A stretch of DNA of 64,000 nt from Diaporthe sp. PMI_573 (taxonomy: Eukaryota; Ascomycota; Sordariomycetes; Diaporthales; Diaporthaceae). Positions 21,587 through 34,169 of this stretch are shown here, piece by piece. Numbering within the stretch: the first letter of the stretch is position 1; every line of letters starts with the position of its first letter. Where the stretch lies: assembly GCA_021399435.1 (NCBI GenBank), contig JAJTUP010000057.1, positions 124,001-188,000 on the forward strand. Direction: 5' to 3'. The notes below the pieces were generated by a model that did no database searches, had not been told where the DNA came from, and saw only the letters and a list, made by a program, of their open reading frames with translations. The translations under genes were made by a program, and so were the position numbers.

Positions 21587-23751
21587 ATGGAGTCACAAAA
21601 AGGTCAGCCAGACGAAAGACCATCGGCCACCGGTGTTGGTGAGCACATGCCCTCCACCCCATTCTCATGCCGACCATGTCGGTCGAGAAAGATGAAGTGT
21701 GATCGGGTCCAACCCCGTTGCGGCCGGTGCACCAGGCTGGGGGATACTTGCGAGTATCCTAAGAAAAGGCGAGCCAATGTCGGCAGACGGAAAAGAGTTG
21801 TCGAGTTGGAAACGAAAGTAGGTCAGTTGAACCACCTGAAATGAACTGCTGTTCACCTTGGCCAATGACCTACTCGCTTGTGTCATGCCCCAAATGATCT
21901 AATATTGGTACCGCAGATCAACTGGAGCAATTGGCGAGAGCTACCAAGAATGGCCCCGAGGCTGAGAGAATCCAGAGCCAACAGGCATCGCTACAGGACT
22001 CCGATGCGTTCTTGTACACCAACGACCTTGACACAACGCAATTTTCAGGTGCAAGTAGCCACGATAAGCCACAACCAGACACTTCCTTCACGGACTTGAT
22101 TTCAGTCGGGCTGTTTGAGCAGCAACCTGCAGCGGAACTCGCTTTATTTCTGTATGCTCTTCCTCTTCGTTATCATTCTTCAGAACTGACAGAAATGTAG
22201 GACGAATGTCTACTTTGACAAGTGGCACTGGGCCGCCCCCATGTTTCATCGTGCTCGCTATATCATGTCGTTGCACTTACCACCTCAAATGCGTCCGCCC
22301 ATGTGCCTTTATTATATCATACTGGCTCTTGGTTCCGATATCACGAAATCGCATAGAAGATTAGCAATGCCATTCTACCAGCGCGCCCGGACGTATGCAC
22401 AGTCGGATGAGATGCGAGTGAGTTACTCAGTTATGCCAATTTTCTAGGAATTCCATTACTGAGAGGGCCAGGGAGAAGGGGAGCATTCCGTCACGGTCGC
22501 ACATGCACAAGCTTGGAGTTTGATAGCCAACTTTGAGGCACAACAACTCCGCTTTGCGCATGCATCAATGAGCCTCGGCAAAGCCATCGGAATCGCCCAG
22601 ATGCTCGGGCTTCATCTCATTGATGCGACTACATCACTCTCACGATGTCAAGAATGGGCGCGAGTCGAAGAGATGCGGAGGACATGGTGGGTAATCTATT
22701 GCTCTGATAGACTGGTGTGTGGTAGTACTGGTTGGCCAGCGATAATCAATGACGAGGATGTATGGCGTCAAATTCTTCTGATAGTGTGAAACCTGTCTCC
22801 AGATGTGCTGACATGATCACAGACTGAAACTCATCTACCCGCCTCTGAAGAAGCTTTCCAAACAGGCTCGGAAGAGCATACGAGCCCTTTAACAAGCATG
22901 GTGCACCTAGAAGGCCGTAACATTTCTGCTTTCGCATCACGAGTGCTCGCCACATCCCATTTCTACCAAGCTTTTCAACACTCCGCCAGGACGCCTTCAG
23001 CTAATGACACTTGGGACTTGCAAACTAGTTTACACTGGAAGACCCATCGCGAGATTGATAATGACTTAGCCATGCTTCTTCACTGCCTCCCAGAGGATGT
23101 CAAACTTCCTGAGAGCATACGCTGTCAAAACGCGACTTTTGTCAATATCATAATCCACACCTCTGTGATCTGCCTCCATAGGGCTGCGATATCGACTATG
23201 CGAAAGTTTGGAATTTTGGAGAACATGGTTTGTCAGAGCAGATCCCGCCTCATTGCCGCGGCCGAGGAAATTTTGAACATTCTAAGGATGATGCCAGACG
23301 TCAATGACATGCTAAAGAACCCCATGCTAGCTTTTTCGATGTACTTAGCATCATTGGTATTTCTTGATCAAATGGGGTTAGATGAACCAGATTATCAGTG
23401 CCAGGGGAATCTCGACTTTACGCTTCGCTTCATGATCCTGGCGGCCAAGACTTGGGGCAATCCCGTCACAAGGTCCATGGCTATCCAATTGGCGGTGGAA
23501 ATGCGGCAGAAAGGTCTGGACTCCCTGGTGGTCGAAAAGGTCAGTGATGAATATCCCTATGCGCAACGCTTCTAAGCTAAACCACGTAAAAGGCAACTGA
23601 GCTGCCACTCGAGAGAAGCACACTTCCGATTCTTGCCAAAGGAGGCGATGACTCTCCAAATGTTCTCTTCCAAGTCCGTGGCAACAGTTCGAAGGACATG
23701 GCAGGTACCACCACGGATTATCCATCAACGTACGACCCCGGTTCCCAATAG
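21587..23751 (+). CDS. Zn2Cys6 transcription factor, likely cluster regulator (6 exons)
   Basis: Exons are 21587-21821, 21917-22151, 22201-22417, 22472-22759, 22823-23539 and 23593-23751, giving 616 aa. The binuclear zinc cluster is CRPCRSRKMKC followed by six residues and CGRCTRLGDTC (Cx2Cx6Cx6Cx2Cx6C), near residues 28-55. A short coiled coil follows (ELETKVDQLEQLA), the usual dimerisation element. The middle part is a fungal-specific regulator domain (YFDKWHWAAPMFH; SLGKAIGIAQMLGLH; RVEEMRRTWW). The first ATG at 21557 would add ten residues. If intron 5 were retained, the protein would end early at about 23575. Position next to biosynthetic genes suggests it controls them; Zn2Cys6 dimers usually bind CGG/CCG repeats, and CGG-N5-CCG sites occur in two cluster promoters. 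Confidence 0.9.
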
Positions 23752-24278
23752 AGCTTCACATTCCGCCATGCCCTCCGAGTCTTTCAGATATAGCGGATAC
23801 ATGAATAAACTCTATAACCTATTGTGAAAGTTTTGGGTACTCAAGCTGAAAAAACTAGTCGGTCATTATCTTGGTTGGTGAACAGCAGTTGAATGCTAGG
23901 GAATAAAACACTACCGCGTTATACTGAATAAGAGCTACGTGGGATTCATCTATTGAAAACCTGGGCAACGAAAGGGTCGAAATGGCCATGCAACCTGCAT
24001 TCTCGCTGCTATGATAATCCCTTCCCTTTGAGGCCACCATAACTATTCATCATTGAAAGTCAATATTTTCATGAAATCTGTGTCTGACGGATTGAAAAAT
24101 AAAAATACGGTTGCTGTGATGCTTCTTCGTAGGAGAAATTGCGTAAGCTGATGATCTCTCTGTTTAAGTCATCGACCGAGTCGCTGTCTATTCGGTACAT
24201 AATCTGAACGCCCTCAATAAAATTACCTGCAACGCAAATATGATCCCGGAATGCTAAGCACTAAAAGTCTTTACCGGC
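23752..24278. other. Intergenic between convergent genes
   Basis: AT-rich 3' flanks of the regulator (+) and the ADC synthase (-). No gene seen. Confidence 0.5.
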
Positions 24279-27004
24279 TCAGGTGAAAGCAGTCAGAACA
24301 CTTGATAGCTTCACATCCATCTCCATGAACTCGCCCTCATCAGTGCTCTGAATTGTCACCGCACCGCCCGCACCGATCTTGTACGTATTGCTGGCAGTGT
24401 CCACACTGACAGCAGTACGAATTACGACGGACAAATCACCACCGCCACCGACGTCCAAGTAGCCCAGGACGCCGGAGTAGATACCCCGATTTCTTGGCTC
24501 CAGGTCTCTTAGTATTTCACAGGAGCGCTTCTTTGGGGCACCGGTCATAGATCCGGGGGGCAGGGATGCTCTTAGTACGTCGAGGCCGCGAGCTCCGGTC
24601 GAAGCTTGGCCCGAAGTTGGGTTGCTCGGAGTGCACTGGCCCTCAATCACGGAGACCAGCTGATATACGGTTGCGTACTCTTCCACTACCATGAGCTTAG
24701 ATACCCAAGTATTGTTTGCGCCAACTACACCGCTCAGGTCACTGCGCAGAAGGTCAGGGCTCACGTTGAAGTTCTAATGAGCAGGGAAGATACATACTGT
24801 CGGATCAGATCGACGATCATCAGGTTCTCAGCTTGCTCCTTTGAGCTTCCGAGTATCTCGTAGGCTTCCTTTCTTGTGTGGTCAGATTTCTTTACCGTTC
24901 CTTTGATCGGTCGGAATTGACAATGACCAGTCCGATCCCAACTGAGGAATCGTTCGGGGCTGGAAGAAATCGTTGTCAGCTTCGATAAGGCAAGAGGGTA
25001 TTCGTCCATATCGAAGGACTCACCTGCTTCCGACTACTGTCACTCCATTAAGGTGAAGGTAGGTTCCAAATGGTGCTGGGTTTGCTGTGTTTCTTGTAGT
25101 CAGTAACTATCAATGGGAAACTGGATGAAAACATGGTGAACTTACTCTTCCGCAGACGCTTGTACATACTCCATCGGCTTGGATGCTCTCCGCTGCACAG
25201 GACGCCGGGTTAGTATTGTCAACTCTAGCGAAAACGGAAAAGTAAAAACGTAAAGATGTCTGGCGTACTTAACAGGAGGGAGTCTAATATCTGTCTGGTC
25301 CGTGAGACAAAGTTCATAAGAGTCCCCGGACCTCAGGAATTCTTGGCAGTCCAAAACCTTCTGTCTGTACTCCGCCTCCTCTGGCTTACTGACTTGTGCA
25401 TGTTTCACAGCCTGTCGCAATAGCGGGTCATCGTCTCCTGTTTGTACTCCGCCGTGCTCAAGATGTTGAATAATGTCGCCCATTTCTGCAACCCACTCCG
25501 AGTCATCACGCTGAAGAGACTGGACGTAGACCAACCCCTGGACACCACTTCTGTTAGAGGGTATTTTTCATCATTGTAAGTGCAAAATAATTACCTGTTC
25601 GTGGTTGATCACAACGCTGCGTTTGATGAACGCAAAATTGATATCAGGAATTTCCGATGGCCGATGAGAGTCTACTTGGATGGTCTCCAGGCCAGCCTCG
25701 TACGAGATGTAACCTGCGAAGCCACCCCAGAACGGACTCTCCGTGGGTGAATCTTGGCCAGGAACGTCGTGAACCCTTGGATTGTGAGCATCCAAGACCC
25801 TCTGTAGCACCGGCCAGACCTGGTCGATTGAGTCCAGTTGGAGTTCAGAGAGGTCCTTGCCTGAGGGGTTAGTTCCCCAGCGAATGCGGCGATCGTCAAC
25901 CTTGTAGGTGACCTTGAGGGTTTCCTGTGGGTGCACCAGTCCGAGAATGCTGAATTTGCCCCTTTCTCCTTTGTGACCTTGAGAGTCAAGCAGGACTACC
26001 TCAGCCGCATCATTATGGAGCCGCAAGGCTTCACACAGTGCATCAGGAGATAAAGTCTTTGACTGGTAGGCCTTCCAAGTCAAACCTGGGGTCGAGTCCG
26101 ACTGGGAACCGCCAGTGATTGCCAACATTTGATTGACTAATGCAAGATGTGTGTCCTGTGTCGAGAAGTGTTTTAGCCACTGCTCCGGTCGAGTAAGGTT
26201 TACCAGAGGTTGATGGACTTGGGAGAAGATTTTGCAAGGAGATATCTTTCGTACCTTGGTCTCAACACTGTCTGCACGCGCCAGGTCTTCAAGACCCTCC
26301 GGATGTGAACCGTTCGCCGTTCTGTCTTGCGCATTGCTCCACTCCTGCGCTCGGTGCCACCAATTTGACACGATTCTCTGGGCACCCTTCTTGGATGTGC
26401 AAATAGATTCTGGATGGAACTGTACAGACCAGAACGGTTTCTCAGTGTGCCTAGCTCCCATCAAGACTGGTCTTCCTCTGTCTTCTGGCCCCCATGCCAG
26501 AGGGCATATAGAGGGACAGGTAAAAGTTGGACTCCAGAAAGTATCGTCTCCAGAGTGGCCGAGGTCGACTTGGAGTGAGTGGTATTGGGTTGCCAAAAGC
26601 TCTCCTACTCCCTCGAATATGTCGGTCTCGTTATGAACTATCTTGCTAACGATGCCGTGTCTTGGCTCACTCAACCTGGTAATCTTTGCTCCATGATTCA
26701 GGCACAGGGACTGATGCCCCAAGCAGATACCCAGCACCGGCAAGGTCAGGTCATCTGAGAGGCTCCATAGGCGGTTGATGAACCCAATGTCTTGGGGGTT
26801 GCCTGGATTTCCCGGGCCAGGTCCGATGACGACGGCGTCAAAGGCGGGTAGAAATGACACCAGGTTGTCTGCGAATTTACGATTGTCGATTCGCACAATG
26901 GTCACGTCTGCTTGGATGGACTGTTCTAAAAGACCAATGACGTTGTTGGTGAATGAGTCAAATGCATCAATGAATAAAATCCGGGGCGGAGAGTAGGAGC
27001 CCAT
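24279..27004 (-). CDS. Aminodeoxychorismate (PABA) synthase, GATase-PabB fusion
   Basis: Minus-strand exons are 27004-25595, 25537-25274, 25192-25146, 25092-25024, 24959-24798 and 24741-24279, giving 804 aa. The N-terminal glutamine amidotransferase has nucleophile Cys94 in GICLGHQS and the His197/Glu199 pair in QFHPES; it releases ammonia from glutamine. The C-terminal half is a chorismate-binding domain of the PabB/TrpE superfamily. It carries PIKGT with Lys616, the residue typical of aminodeoxychorismate synthases (anthranilate synthases have PIAGT), and LMIVDLIRHDLSGVV. The amidotransferase-PabB order is that of fungal PABA synthases such as yeast ABZ1. The product would be 4-amino-4-deoxychorismate, which a lyase converts to PABA; no lyase gene is visible in this window. 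It may be the housekeeping folate gene or a cluster paralogue. An earlier TTG-initiated extension is not supported. Confidence 0.92.
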
Positions 27005-27610
27005 CTTTGAAGCTGCAGCAGTAAGTGTTTTGTGGTTCAAGGCTGAGCTGAGCTAAGATTTCAGAGTCAGAAAGTAAAGAAGGCTGGTTGCATGCTTCCA
27101 GTGGTCGTATTGAGACGCAGAGAAATGCGTACAAATAAATGAAAAGAAGCGGGTCAAAATAAGGTTAAGGACAATTCCCCGACTGACTCAGACATGTACA
27201 TCCCCTACGGTATGGCGGAATCTCGTTAAAACCTGATACTCGGAGGGGCCGCGAGAAACATGAACTTATCATACATACCCTTGGTGTCTGATCAATTTCT
27301 ATTTATATTGTGTGCATTGCCGTGCTACACCCTATCAGGAGCTTGACATATATAATGTTATCACGTGATTATTTGACCGCGTTTGAAAGAAAAAAATGGA
27401 GAAACTGAGAAAGTGACGTTCATGAGAGTGGGTGTTCTGTGCAGAACACGTAAAAAGCCGTCACGATGGCTGCTCCAAAAGTCCAGCCATGCTTCAATTT
27501 ATGGTCACGTCAAGGAGTCAATACTCTATGATACTAAGCACTGTAAGTTTTTACTTCTGAATCCGCGACGATCGCAATAACTGTCTTAGCACAAAATTCT
27601 GCACGACTAT
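27005..27610. other. Promoter of ADC synthase
   Basis: Lies upstream of the minus-strand ADC synthase and downstream of the minus-strand MFS gene. Holds a CGG-N5-CCG element at 27241 and a palindromic TCACGTGA at 27361-27368. No coding signal. Confidence 0.5.
27241..27251. promoter_or_regulatory. CGG-N5-CCG element, possible Zn2Cys6 site
   Basis: CGGAGGGGCCG, an inverted CGG repeat with a 5-bp spacer, 237 bp upstream of the ADC synthase ATG. The same spacing recurs at 30188. Such a site arises by chance about once per 4 kb, so this is suggestive only. Confidence 0.35.
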
Positions 27611-29370
27611 CTAGACCTTGTTGTATGTGTTTTTCGAGAATCCCCGAATCTTCTTACCGGACACATAGTACACGATTGGCACTGGAGCCAAAGCTAGGGA
27701 GATGAAACCCAGCGTACTTGTGGCCCAAGGTACTCCCAAGTTGCTGTACATATAAGGTGTGAACACTGGAAATCCAGCCCCAAAGAAGCTGCGAACAAAC
27801 ATGTTTCCAGCAATCGCGCTACTGGCCACTGGCAAGTAGACGTCCACAATATACTTGAAACCTTGGAGGAAGGTCACGTAGAGGGAGATTCCAACGAATA
27901 TGTATGCCAGCATTTGAACTGGCCAGGCGATAGCCGGATCGGAAGTCCATGCCGCCCAGAACAAGCCCGGTGGAAGAATCAAGCCTGTCAGAATCATCGG
28001 CGGCAGACGGCGCTCGGGAACAACAACCCCAGGCGTGGACTGGAGCTGCTTGGCGTATATCGTGGTAGAGTACCAGAAAACAAAGGCGAAGCCAATTATG
28101 CCACCAATGACGAGGCTTAGGAAAGCCAGTGACGCATCCTCAGGCGTCCATCCCCGGACCCCGATAAAATTGGCCGGGAAGCCCTGAAGCAGGATGAATT
28201 CAAGAGCGTAGATGAAAGCCCTGTGTGATACATGTCAGTGTTAGAATTTCGTGGGTGGTCATAATTGACCAAGGGCTCGTGACAGCTGAGATGGGGATTG
28301 TGCCTACATGTAGATAGTAGTCAACAGGTAAATTGGCTCTGTAGCCAACAGGACTGCAGTCATGTCAACACGGACGCCTATACAGGTTACCTTAGGGGTT
28401 TGTCAACTTACCCATCGGCCTTACAAGGTAAGTTCGTGCAAAAGTCGACAGTGTGATGGACTCTTGCATGTCATGCTTACTATGCAGAGCCCAATTTTTG
28501 GATCTTAACCGCAGTTTCTTGGCCTTCTGGCTGAGGAGCACCGGAGCAAAGGTCTCAGGTACACAGCAGTAGAATAAGATAGAAAAGCTGTATGCGGCGA
28601 TGATGGTTACCCACAAAGCCCACCGCCAGCCAAGAGAGCTTTGGGTGATATAAGTGCCAATGATCGGGCCCAGCGCAGGTCCGAGGTAGCCTGTCATGAC
28701 GAGCACGTCGAGTCCAATACCTCGTGCGACAGGGCTAGGCCAAATGTCACCGATTGCACCGCCTGTAACAGCCACTTCACAAATTTCACATTAGCTTCTG
28801 TATTTTCAAGGTAATGGAGCGATTGTTAAAACGAGTCTTCGACTTACTGGACGCAGCACCAAATGTCCCACTCAAGAATCGGCATATCAATATTGTGTAA
28901 AAGTTCGGCGCCATGGCGATGGGAAGAGAAAAGGACGCAAAGCCAAGTATGCCAACTTGTTCTGTATCAGTCTACTGACTGCCGTGGAAACGTATGTTGG
29001 TGTTTACTAACCCATTATGGGGACTTTTCTTCCAATCCGCTCGGACAGAGGACCGAACATCAGAGGACCGACTGCATAACCCTACCAATTGTACAGGACA
29101 TTAGCTTCTCCCAATTCAATACAATTGGAGTTGTGATCTCATAATTACCAGCAAAAACATGGTTACGATCAACACCACAGTGGTCCGGGGTACACTGAAC
29201 TCCTCAGAAAGCTGGGTGCTAGACCCCGACAATACCCCAGCAGACACATTGACCACGAAAGGCAATGTATTCAGGACAAGCGATATGAACAGCTTCCTCC
29301 TCGTCGACCAATTGTGTGGATTCGCTGCATCGCGAGGTTCCCACTCAACGAGGTCTCGATCGAATTCCAT
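27611..29370 (-). CDS. MFS drug:H+ antiporter-type exporter (6 exons)
   Basis: Minus-strand exons are 29370-29149, 29081-29012, 28961-28848, 28774-28412, 28353-28308 and 28220-27611, giving about 474 aa. Exon 3 could start at 28955 with loss of two residues. The first long segment has PHNWSTRRK, typical before helix 1 of fungal DHA1 exporters. Motif A is present as GPLSERIGRKVP between helices 2 and 3, and motif C (antiporter signature) as GYLGPALGPIIG in helix 5. About twelve hydrophobic segments follow. It is divergent from the A-T-C gene across a shared 1-kb promoter, fitting a role in export of the cluster product or self-protection. Confidence 0.88.
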
Positions 29371-30386
29371 ACTAGCGAGCGGTGAACACGTCGTGTGGAG
29401 ATGAAGTCAATGGAAGTGTGAAAGTGATGCCGACTTCACTCCTCCAAGACTACCCTACCCTCTGCCTTGCAACTACAGCCTGCTTTAGCCATATTACCAT
29501 CTTCTGTCATGATTCAAGACGCTCCACGCCGCACTGGACATAATGGACTCCACTCACTCAGGGGCAACATAGTTTACCTATTTTCAGGGTGCATTGGGCT
29601 ACTGCATTGGGGTCCAACGGCGTTTCTTTGTCCGGAACTGTTGCGTCCTCTATCTATACTCCGACTTTAATGCAACCCACGCTCCGACATGAAACCTCAC
29701 CACCCTCGCTATATCTCTAACTTACCTCATTGTAAGATGTCGATCCGGACTCGAGTCATATTGTAACAAGAATGTAACGATTGCGTTGCATGAACGGTGG
29801 TCGTCAAGTTCGTTCAGCCTTGCGAAGAACATGTGTCAGTGGCCCTCGCGTGCTGCCTGAACGAATACGACAACAACGCGATCATCATATCAATTTTAGA
29901 AAATGTCAGCAAAAGCGAAGGGGTACATGACTCTTGGCATGTACTCTGGAGTCATTGGAAACCAGTATATTTAGATGAGACCAGCGCAGACGAGGCTTTT
30001 GTCATGAATGACCTCGAAATAAGCTTTGCACAGTGCGGGTCCCACGCGCGCGGGAGCTCTGCCGCAATAACCGTCCCTCCTATTCAGCCTATTACTTGTG
30101 GAGTCCCCTAACCACTACGATCGTTGAAACATTGTCAGGCCCCATCAGACTAAGCATTTGCACAAAAGCCCATGCTTTGGGATTCAGCGGTCTCGCCGGG
30201 GCGCTCCATTTTTTCCTGGCGAGACGAATACGGGAAATTTCAACGCTTACAGACTGCCTGGATGGTTTCTCAGTGAATCGACCGAGACACCCGGTGGGTG
30301 GAAACAGTTGTTCCCGTTGGTAGTTTGTTACGTCTTCAATCGCCCATCTACTTTCAAATCCGATTAGCAGTAACGGACGGTGCAAC
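29371..30386. other. Divergent promoter of MFS and A-T-C genes
   Basis: About 1 kb between divergent starts. No coding signal is supported. Holds a CGG-N5-CCG element at 30188. Confidence 0.55.
30188..30198. promoter_or_regulatory. CGG-N5-CCG element, possible Zn2Cys6 site
   Basis: CGGTCTCGCCG, 199 bp upstream of the A-T-C gene start and with the same 5-bp spacing as the element at 27241. Regulation by the neighbouring Zn2Cys6 protein is an inference. Confidence 0.35.
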
Positions 30387-33300
30387 ATGCCTCATCCAGT
30401 GCTCGAAATCAGCGAAGTCCAGGGCCCGCTTCTCGCAGGACAGGTCCGATCCGCCTGGGAGTTCTTTGAGGAGACGGTGCGCGAGTACCCAGACAACCTT
30501 GCACTTGCAAGTGTTGGCCAACCACATGATTTATTTGGTATACCGAGTATTCCGCTCAGCGAAGGGGATCACGAGGTGCAATATTTGAGATGGACATTCA
30601 AGTCCTTGAGGAATGGCGTCGCTCGCCTCGTTGCAGGATTCAATGCCTCCGGTGTTGAGCCTGGGACCCTCATTTTCACATTTCTACACAACTGCGCAGA
30701 ATTCGTTCTTACGAAGTGAGTTATTCAAAGAAATTAATAACTAGAATAACATGTTAAACAAATCATTAGATGGGCTGCATATGAGATGGGATGCATTCTC
30801 GTTCCTCTCAATCCTCGCAACTTGGACAACCAGGTTGAATTGAGGTCAATGATCCAGACTGCATTTTTGGCGAGCGGATCCAAAGCATCGGTTGTTATAG
30901 CCGGAACACAGAGCATAAGCAAAAGAATAAATTTGTTGGGAGACTTGAGCCATGCCATCAGAGTCGGCTTGGACGGTTCGACAGTGATCGATGGTTGGGT
31001 TCCATTCTCGAGCCTGATGGGCGTCTCATTTCCGAGCTCGAACGGTCACCAGCAAGGGAAGAAAAGGGCTTGGCAGGACAGCGGCACCGTTTTGTTCACG
31101 AGCGGAACGACGAGTCTTCCCAAAGGCGTCCTCCATCGCTACGCTGACTATTCACATCACCTTGAGGGTATTAAGATGCTTCCAGATCGCGGTGGTCTTC
31201 CCCCAAACTCAAGATGTTGTTGCGTCCTTCCGAACAACCACCTTTTAGCGTTTTACAGCCACTGGAATGCTTACGCCTGGGGAGCGGCATGGATATTCCC
31301 CGGGCCAGTATTTCAGCCTGATGAAATGCTCAGAACGTTGCGTCGGGAGAGGATTACGCATATTGATCTGGTGCCCACAATGCTGCACGCATTGCTTGGC
31401 GCGGAAGGCTTAAAAGATGGCCCACTGGAGGACCTGGACTCTATTGTTTACGCTGGGGCGGTTGTCTCTCCTGACACTATCAGGCTTACTACGGACATCC
31501 TGGGAGCGAACAGCGCTGAAGCGCTCTTTGGAAGTAAGTACTTCACTGGCCGACAACTTCGGATAGTATTACCTTCTGCCCAAATACTAATCAAGTTGCG
31601 TAGTGACGGAGGGCCCGGTAGTCAGAGGCGTGCCCTCGGATAACATGAACGCTTCGCGTGTTTCTGACGGAGGTGTTGTCCCAGTTGGCTGGGCAGGACC
31701 AGGTCATGCTTTCCGAGTCGCTGACCCTGAAACCAACGAGCCTATGCCTGTGTGCAAGTTGGGAGAGCTTCAAGCCTCCGGTCCCGCCATCGCGCACTAT
31801 CTCGGCGATGCTGGTCAGAGCAGCTTCTACATCGATTCTAGAGGCTGCAGATGGTTGAAGACAGGAGATCAAGCCAAGATCAATAAGGAAGGCTGCATCT
31901 TTATCACCGGTCGATACAAGGACATGTGCGTATACCAAGGAATCCGGAAAGATTTTGAAGGACTTTTTGAAGGCTGACCATATCTGACACAGGATAATTC
32001 GTGGCGGTGAAAACATCTCTCCCACGGCCATAGAAACCACTATTCGCAGAAACCCAAAGCTCGCGCGACTGGACCCTCAAGTTGTCGGTCTGCAAGACCA
32101 GATAGCTGGAGAGGTCCCCGTAGTTGTCGTCAGCTCCACGGAACTCACTGCAGACACTCGCGAACTCATAAGGACCATAGTAGCTAATGACATGGGGACG
32201 ATGTATATCCCAGCAGAGGTACTATCACTGAGCCAGCTGGGCGCTGCTGACTATCCACGAACTATGTCGGGGAAAATTCAAAAGGTCAAGCTAGCAGAGA
32301 TAGTGAGGAAGCATCTTGAAGACGTCGAGCTCTCGGAAACAGACGCCAAGAATTATAACAGCGATGCAGCCCTGGCTACAGTTGTGAAGGAAATTTGGGC
32401 GAGAGCTACGGGGCAAGATGTCCACCGCCTCCCGTTGAACGCTCCCATTTCTTCCTTCGCGGATAGCATTCTGATTATAAGGGTACGTGGGAAGATTAGG
32501 ACCAAGACAGGGAAGCTTCTGTCCATGGCGGAGATGAGCGGTGCTAGTACCATCGCTGGGCAGATTGAATTGCTGAAGACGAAGTCATCTGTCGACACTC
32601 CAAGCACGAACACACTTGCGGGTAAGAAAAGGAAACGCACCGAGCCTCCAAAGATGGAAGACATGGTGCATCTCGCCAAGGACCGAAATCTTTTCACGGC
32701 CACCAAGGAGCTTGTATCCAGGACCCTTGCTCCCCACGGCTTGGACTGGGACGACGTGGAAGCAATATTCCCATGTCATGACCATTTGAATGTTTTCCAG
32801 AGGGTCATTGATCCGCTGGGTATCAACACAGGACTTTTGGCCCACAACGCCACCAAAGATGTAAGTCGCCGACCACTCCATTCGCTTTAGTAATAATGCT
32901 AACATCCGCAAGCAACTGCGAGCAGCTCTAGAAAAGACTCTGGCGAACAACCGCTTGATTGGTTCGTTCATCCTCCCAAACGTTGCAACGCCTGGTTCGT
33001 CAAAAAACGAGTTTGCACACGTCGTGATTCGACCCGGTCAGAAACTATTCGACCTTATTTTCGAGGATGGCGGAAGCGTGAAAACCAGGAGCGAGTTAAG
33101 AGAGCAAATTCCAATCTACCCAAACAATACCAAATGCCAACGGCCCGGTCCACTGGCCAAGATCAAGCTCTTTTCTATCGATGAAACTGGGACCGGTGGT
33201 GCCATCCTCGCCACACACCACACCATCGTCGACGCATTCATGGTCCAGCTACTCTGCGACGACCTGGAGAAGTGCCTCGCCTTAGCGGACCAGCCCCTCC

Positions 33301-34169
33301 GCCCACACGTCGACTTCAAGCTCTGGTCAGACAGCTACTACAGCCTGCGCACCTCCCCCGAGGCGACAGCATCAGTCGAATGGCACGCCTCCCGCCTCCG
33401 CAGCCTACCCTCCCTGGAATCCGCAATATGGCCAGGGATGCCGGCCGAGGAAGTAACCAAAGGCGGCGCCATGGTGCGACGGGTATTCGACGCGCCGGGG
33501 GTCCGCCGCCTGCGCGCAGACCACGGCCTCATGCCCGCCACGGTGCTCAAGACGGCACAGGCGCTGCTGAACGTTCACCGCACTGGCGCCTCGCACGCAG
33601 TCTTCTCCAACTTCGAGGCGTGCCGCGGCGGGTTCCCGTTCCTGCCCCGGAGCATGGAGGCCCTGGGTCACTTCGACGCCGCGGACGTCTCCGGGCCCAC
33701 GTTTACGAGCGTCATCAACGTGCTTGAGGTGCTTAAGCCCGGCGAGGGCGCGTTGGGGTTGTTGCAGCGTGTGCAGGAGGACCAGGAGGAGCTGACTAGG
33801 CATGCTGCGGCGCCGGCGAAGTTGATCAAGGATGCGCTGGGGCCGAAGGGGCACCTGATGGAGGAGGTTGTGCGGAGCCAGTGGTTCAACTGGTCTCCTG
33901 GTGTCGGTGCGTCCATCGGCGACCCGTATGAGAACATCGAGGTGCTGAATCACAATCCGACCGAAAGCTCGGCCAGAGGAATGGGCCTTGGGGTGAGAGC
34001 GGGTGTGGGCGGTCCGGATGGTGTTACGTATGTGGTCATAGTCAGGACCGCGATTATAGACGAGAAAGGGGCAGGAAACATAGCGGTGGATCTGGAAAGG
34101 CTTACAATGTGGCTAGTGGATCCGGAGAACTGGGACAAGCCGGTGAACGAGGTTCTCAAGACACTTTAG
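30387..34169 (+). CDS. NRPS-like adenylation-thiolation-condensation enzyme (5 exons)
   Basis: Exons are 30387-30715, 30770-31533, 31604-31925, 31993-32860 and 32913-34169, giving 1179 aa. Residues about 1-600 form an adenylation (ANL) domain: phosphate loop FTSGTTSLPKG near 219, ALFGMTEGP, WLKTGDQA, GRYKDMIIRGGENISP, and the catalytic lysine region TMSGKIQK. The A4 region reads LPNNHLLAFYSHW and lacks the Asp that holds the alpha-amino group in amino-acid A domains, so an aryl, alkyl or other plain acid is a better guess. A carrier domain follows with Ser630 in FADSIL as the predicted phosphopantetheine site. Residues about 730-1179 form a condensation/acyltransferase-like domain with HHTIVDA at 863-869 (HHxxxDA; the usual last Gly is Ala). 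No thioesterase or reductase is present, so release would be by transfer to an amine or alcohol. Confidence 0.9.
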
